DNA of 64,000 nucleotides from Streptomyces zhihengii. Lineage in GTDB: Bacteria; Actinomycetota; Actinomycetes; Streptomycetales; Streptomycetaceae. This document shows positions 63,988-64,000 of this stretch, one piece after another. The stretch spans positions 3,643,501 through 3,707,500 of the forward strand of contig NZ_JAFEJA010000001.1 in the NCBI RefSeq assembly GCF_016919245.1. Direction: 5' to 3'. The notes beneath the pieces are model-generated. The model was not told the origin of the DNA. It ran no database searches and was given only the letters and a program-made list of their open reading frames with translations. A program made the position numbers and the translations under genes. How positions within the stretch are numbered: position 1 is the stretch's first letter; each line of letters opens with the position of its first letter.

Positions 63988-64000
63988 ACAGATGCTCGCG

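Overview
The window is high-GC actinobacterial chromosome, almost certainly from a Streptomyces. The evidence is the very strong G/C third-position bias, frequent GTG starts and several TTG starts, a class I lysyl-tRNA synthetase, DUF397/XRE/ATPase regulatory trios, and above all the block rex-hemA-hemC-hemD, glutaredoxin, HAD phosphatase, bldN-rsbN, bS22 and a BldC-like HTH protein, an order known from streptomycetes. I see no phage, insertion sequence, CRISPR array or tRNA gene. All family names come from reading the translated sequence; no database was searched.

Positions 1-22,700 are accessory in character. They hold a conserved hypothetical protein, a SARP/BTAD regulator divergent from a haloacetate-dehalogenase-like hydrolase, a TetR/SDR divergent pair with two matching operators, a GT2 glycosyltransferase, an L,D-transpeptidase with an apparent frameshift, a large surface protein with four CnaB/SpaA domains, an AraC/TIGR03086 divergent pair, a metallophosphoesterase, a Mut7-C protein, a second TetR with a four-site operator array in front of a FAD monooxygenase, an SDR/GNAT pair, RtcB RNA ligase, two DUF3558-like lipoproteins and a DUF2637 membrane protein.

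Positions 22,980-40,200 mix core and conserved streptomycete genes: divergent lysS (class I) and argS, a membrane-anchored XRE protein, a DUF4232 lipoprotein, a DUF1876 protein, a secreted GH19 chitinase with a DasR-like site, a large secreted alpha/beta-hydrolase, and an anti-sigma ATPase/XRE/DUF397 trio. After these come a RibD/DHFR-like protein, a zinc-ribbon protein with an L7/L12-like tail, and several unrecognised proteins, one of them apparently frameshifted.

Positions 40,200-49,000 carry tetrapyrrole biosynthesis on the minus strand. rex, hemA, hemC and hemD overlap end to start and form one translationally coupled operon behind a near-consensus Rex operator. hemB lies further downstream on the same strand, after a methyltransferase and a phosphotransferase. 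Together these take glutamyl-tRNA to uroporphyrinogen III under NADH/NAD+ control.

Positions 49,300-60,600 hold a glutaredoxin, an HAD phosphatase, the developmental sigma factor gene bldN and its anti-sigma gene rsbN with a candidate sigma-BldN promoter. Then come an acyltransferase, an epimerase, the 32-residue bS22-like protein, a BldC-like HTH protein, a phosphatase-family protein, an AcuC-like deacetylase overlapping an MFS transporter, and another HAD phosphatase. Positions 60,660-64,000 are 5S and 23S rRNA of a minus-strand rrn operon, whose 16S gene would lie beyond the right edge.

Intergenic DNA is unusually rich in tandem repeats of different periods (17, 34, 35, 37 and 59 bp) and in long perfect hairpins between gene ends. 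I found no clearly new system. The strongest leads are the regulatory arrays, the 17-bp and 59-bp repeat blocks, the anchorless CnaB protein, the zinc-ribbon/L12-like fusion, and two genes that look frameshifted.
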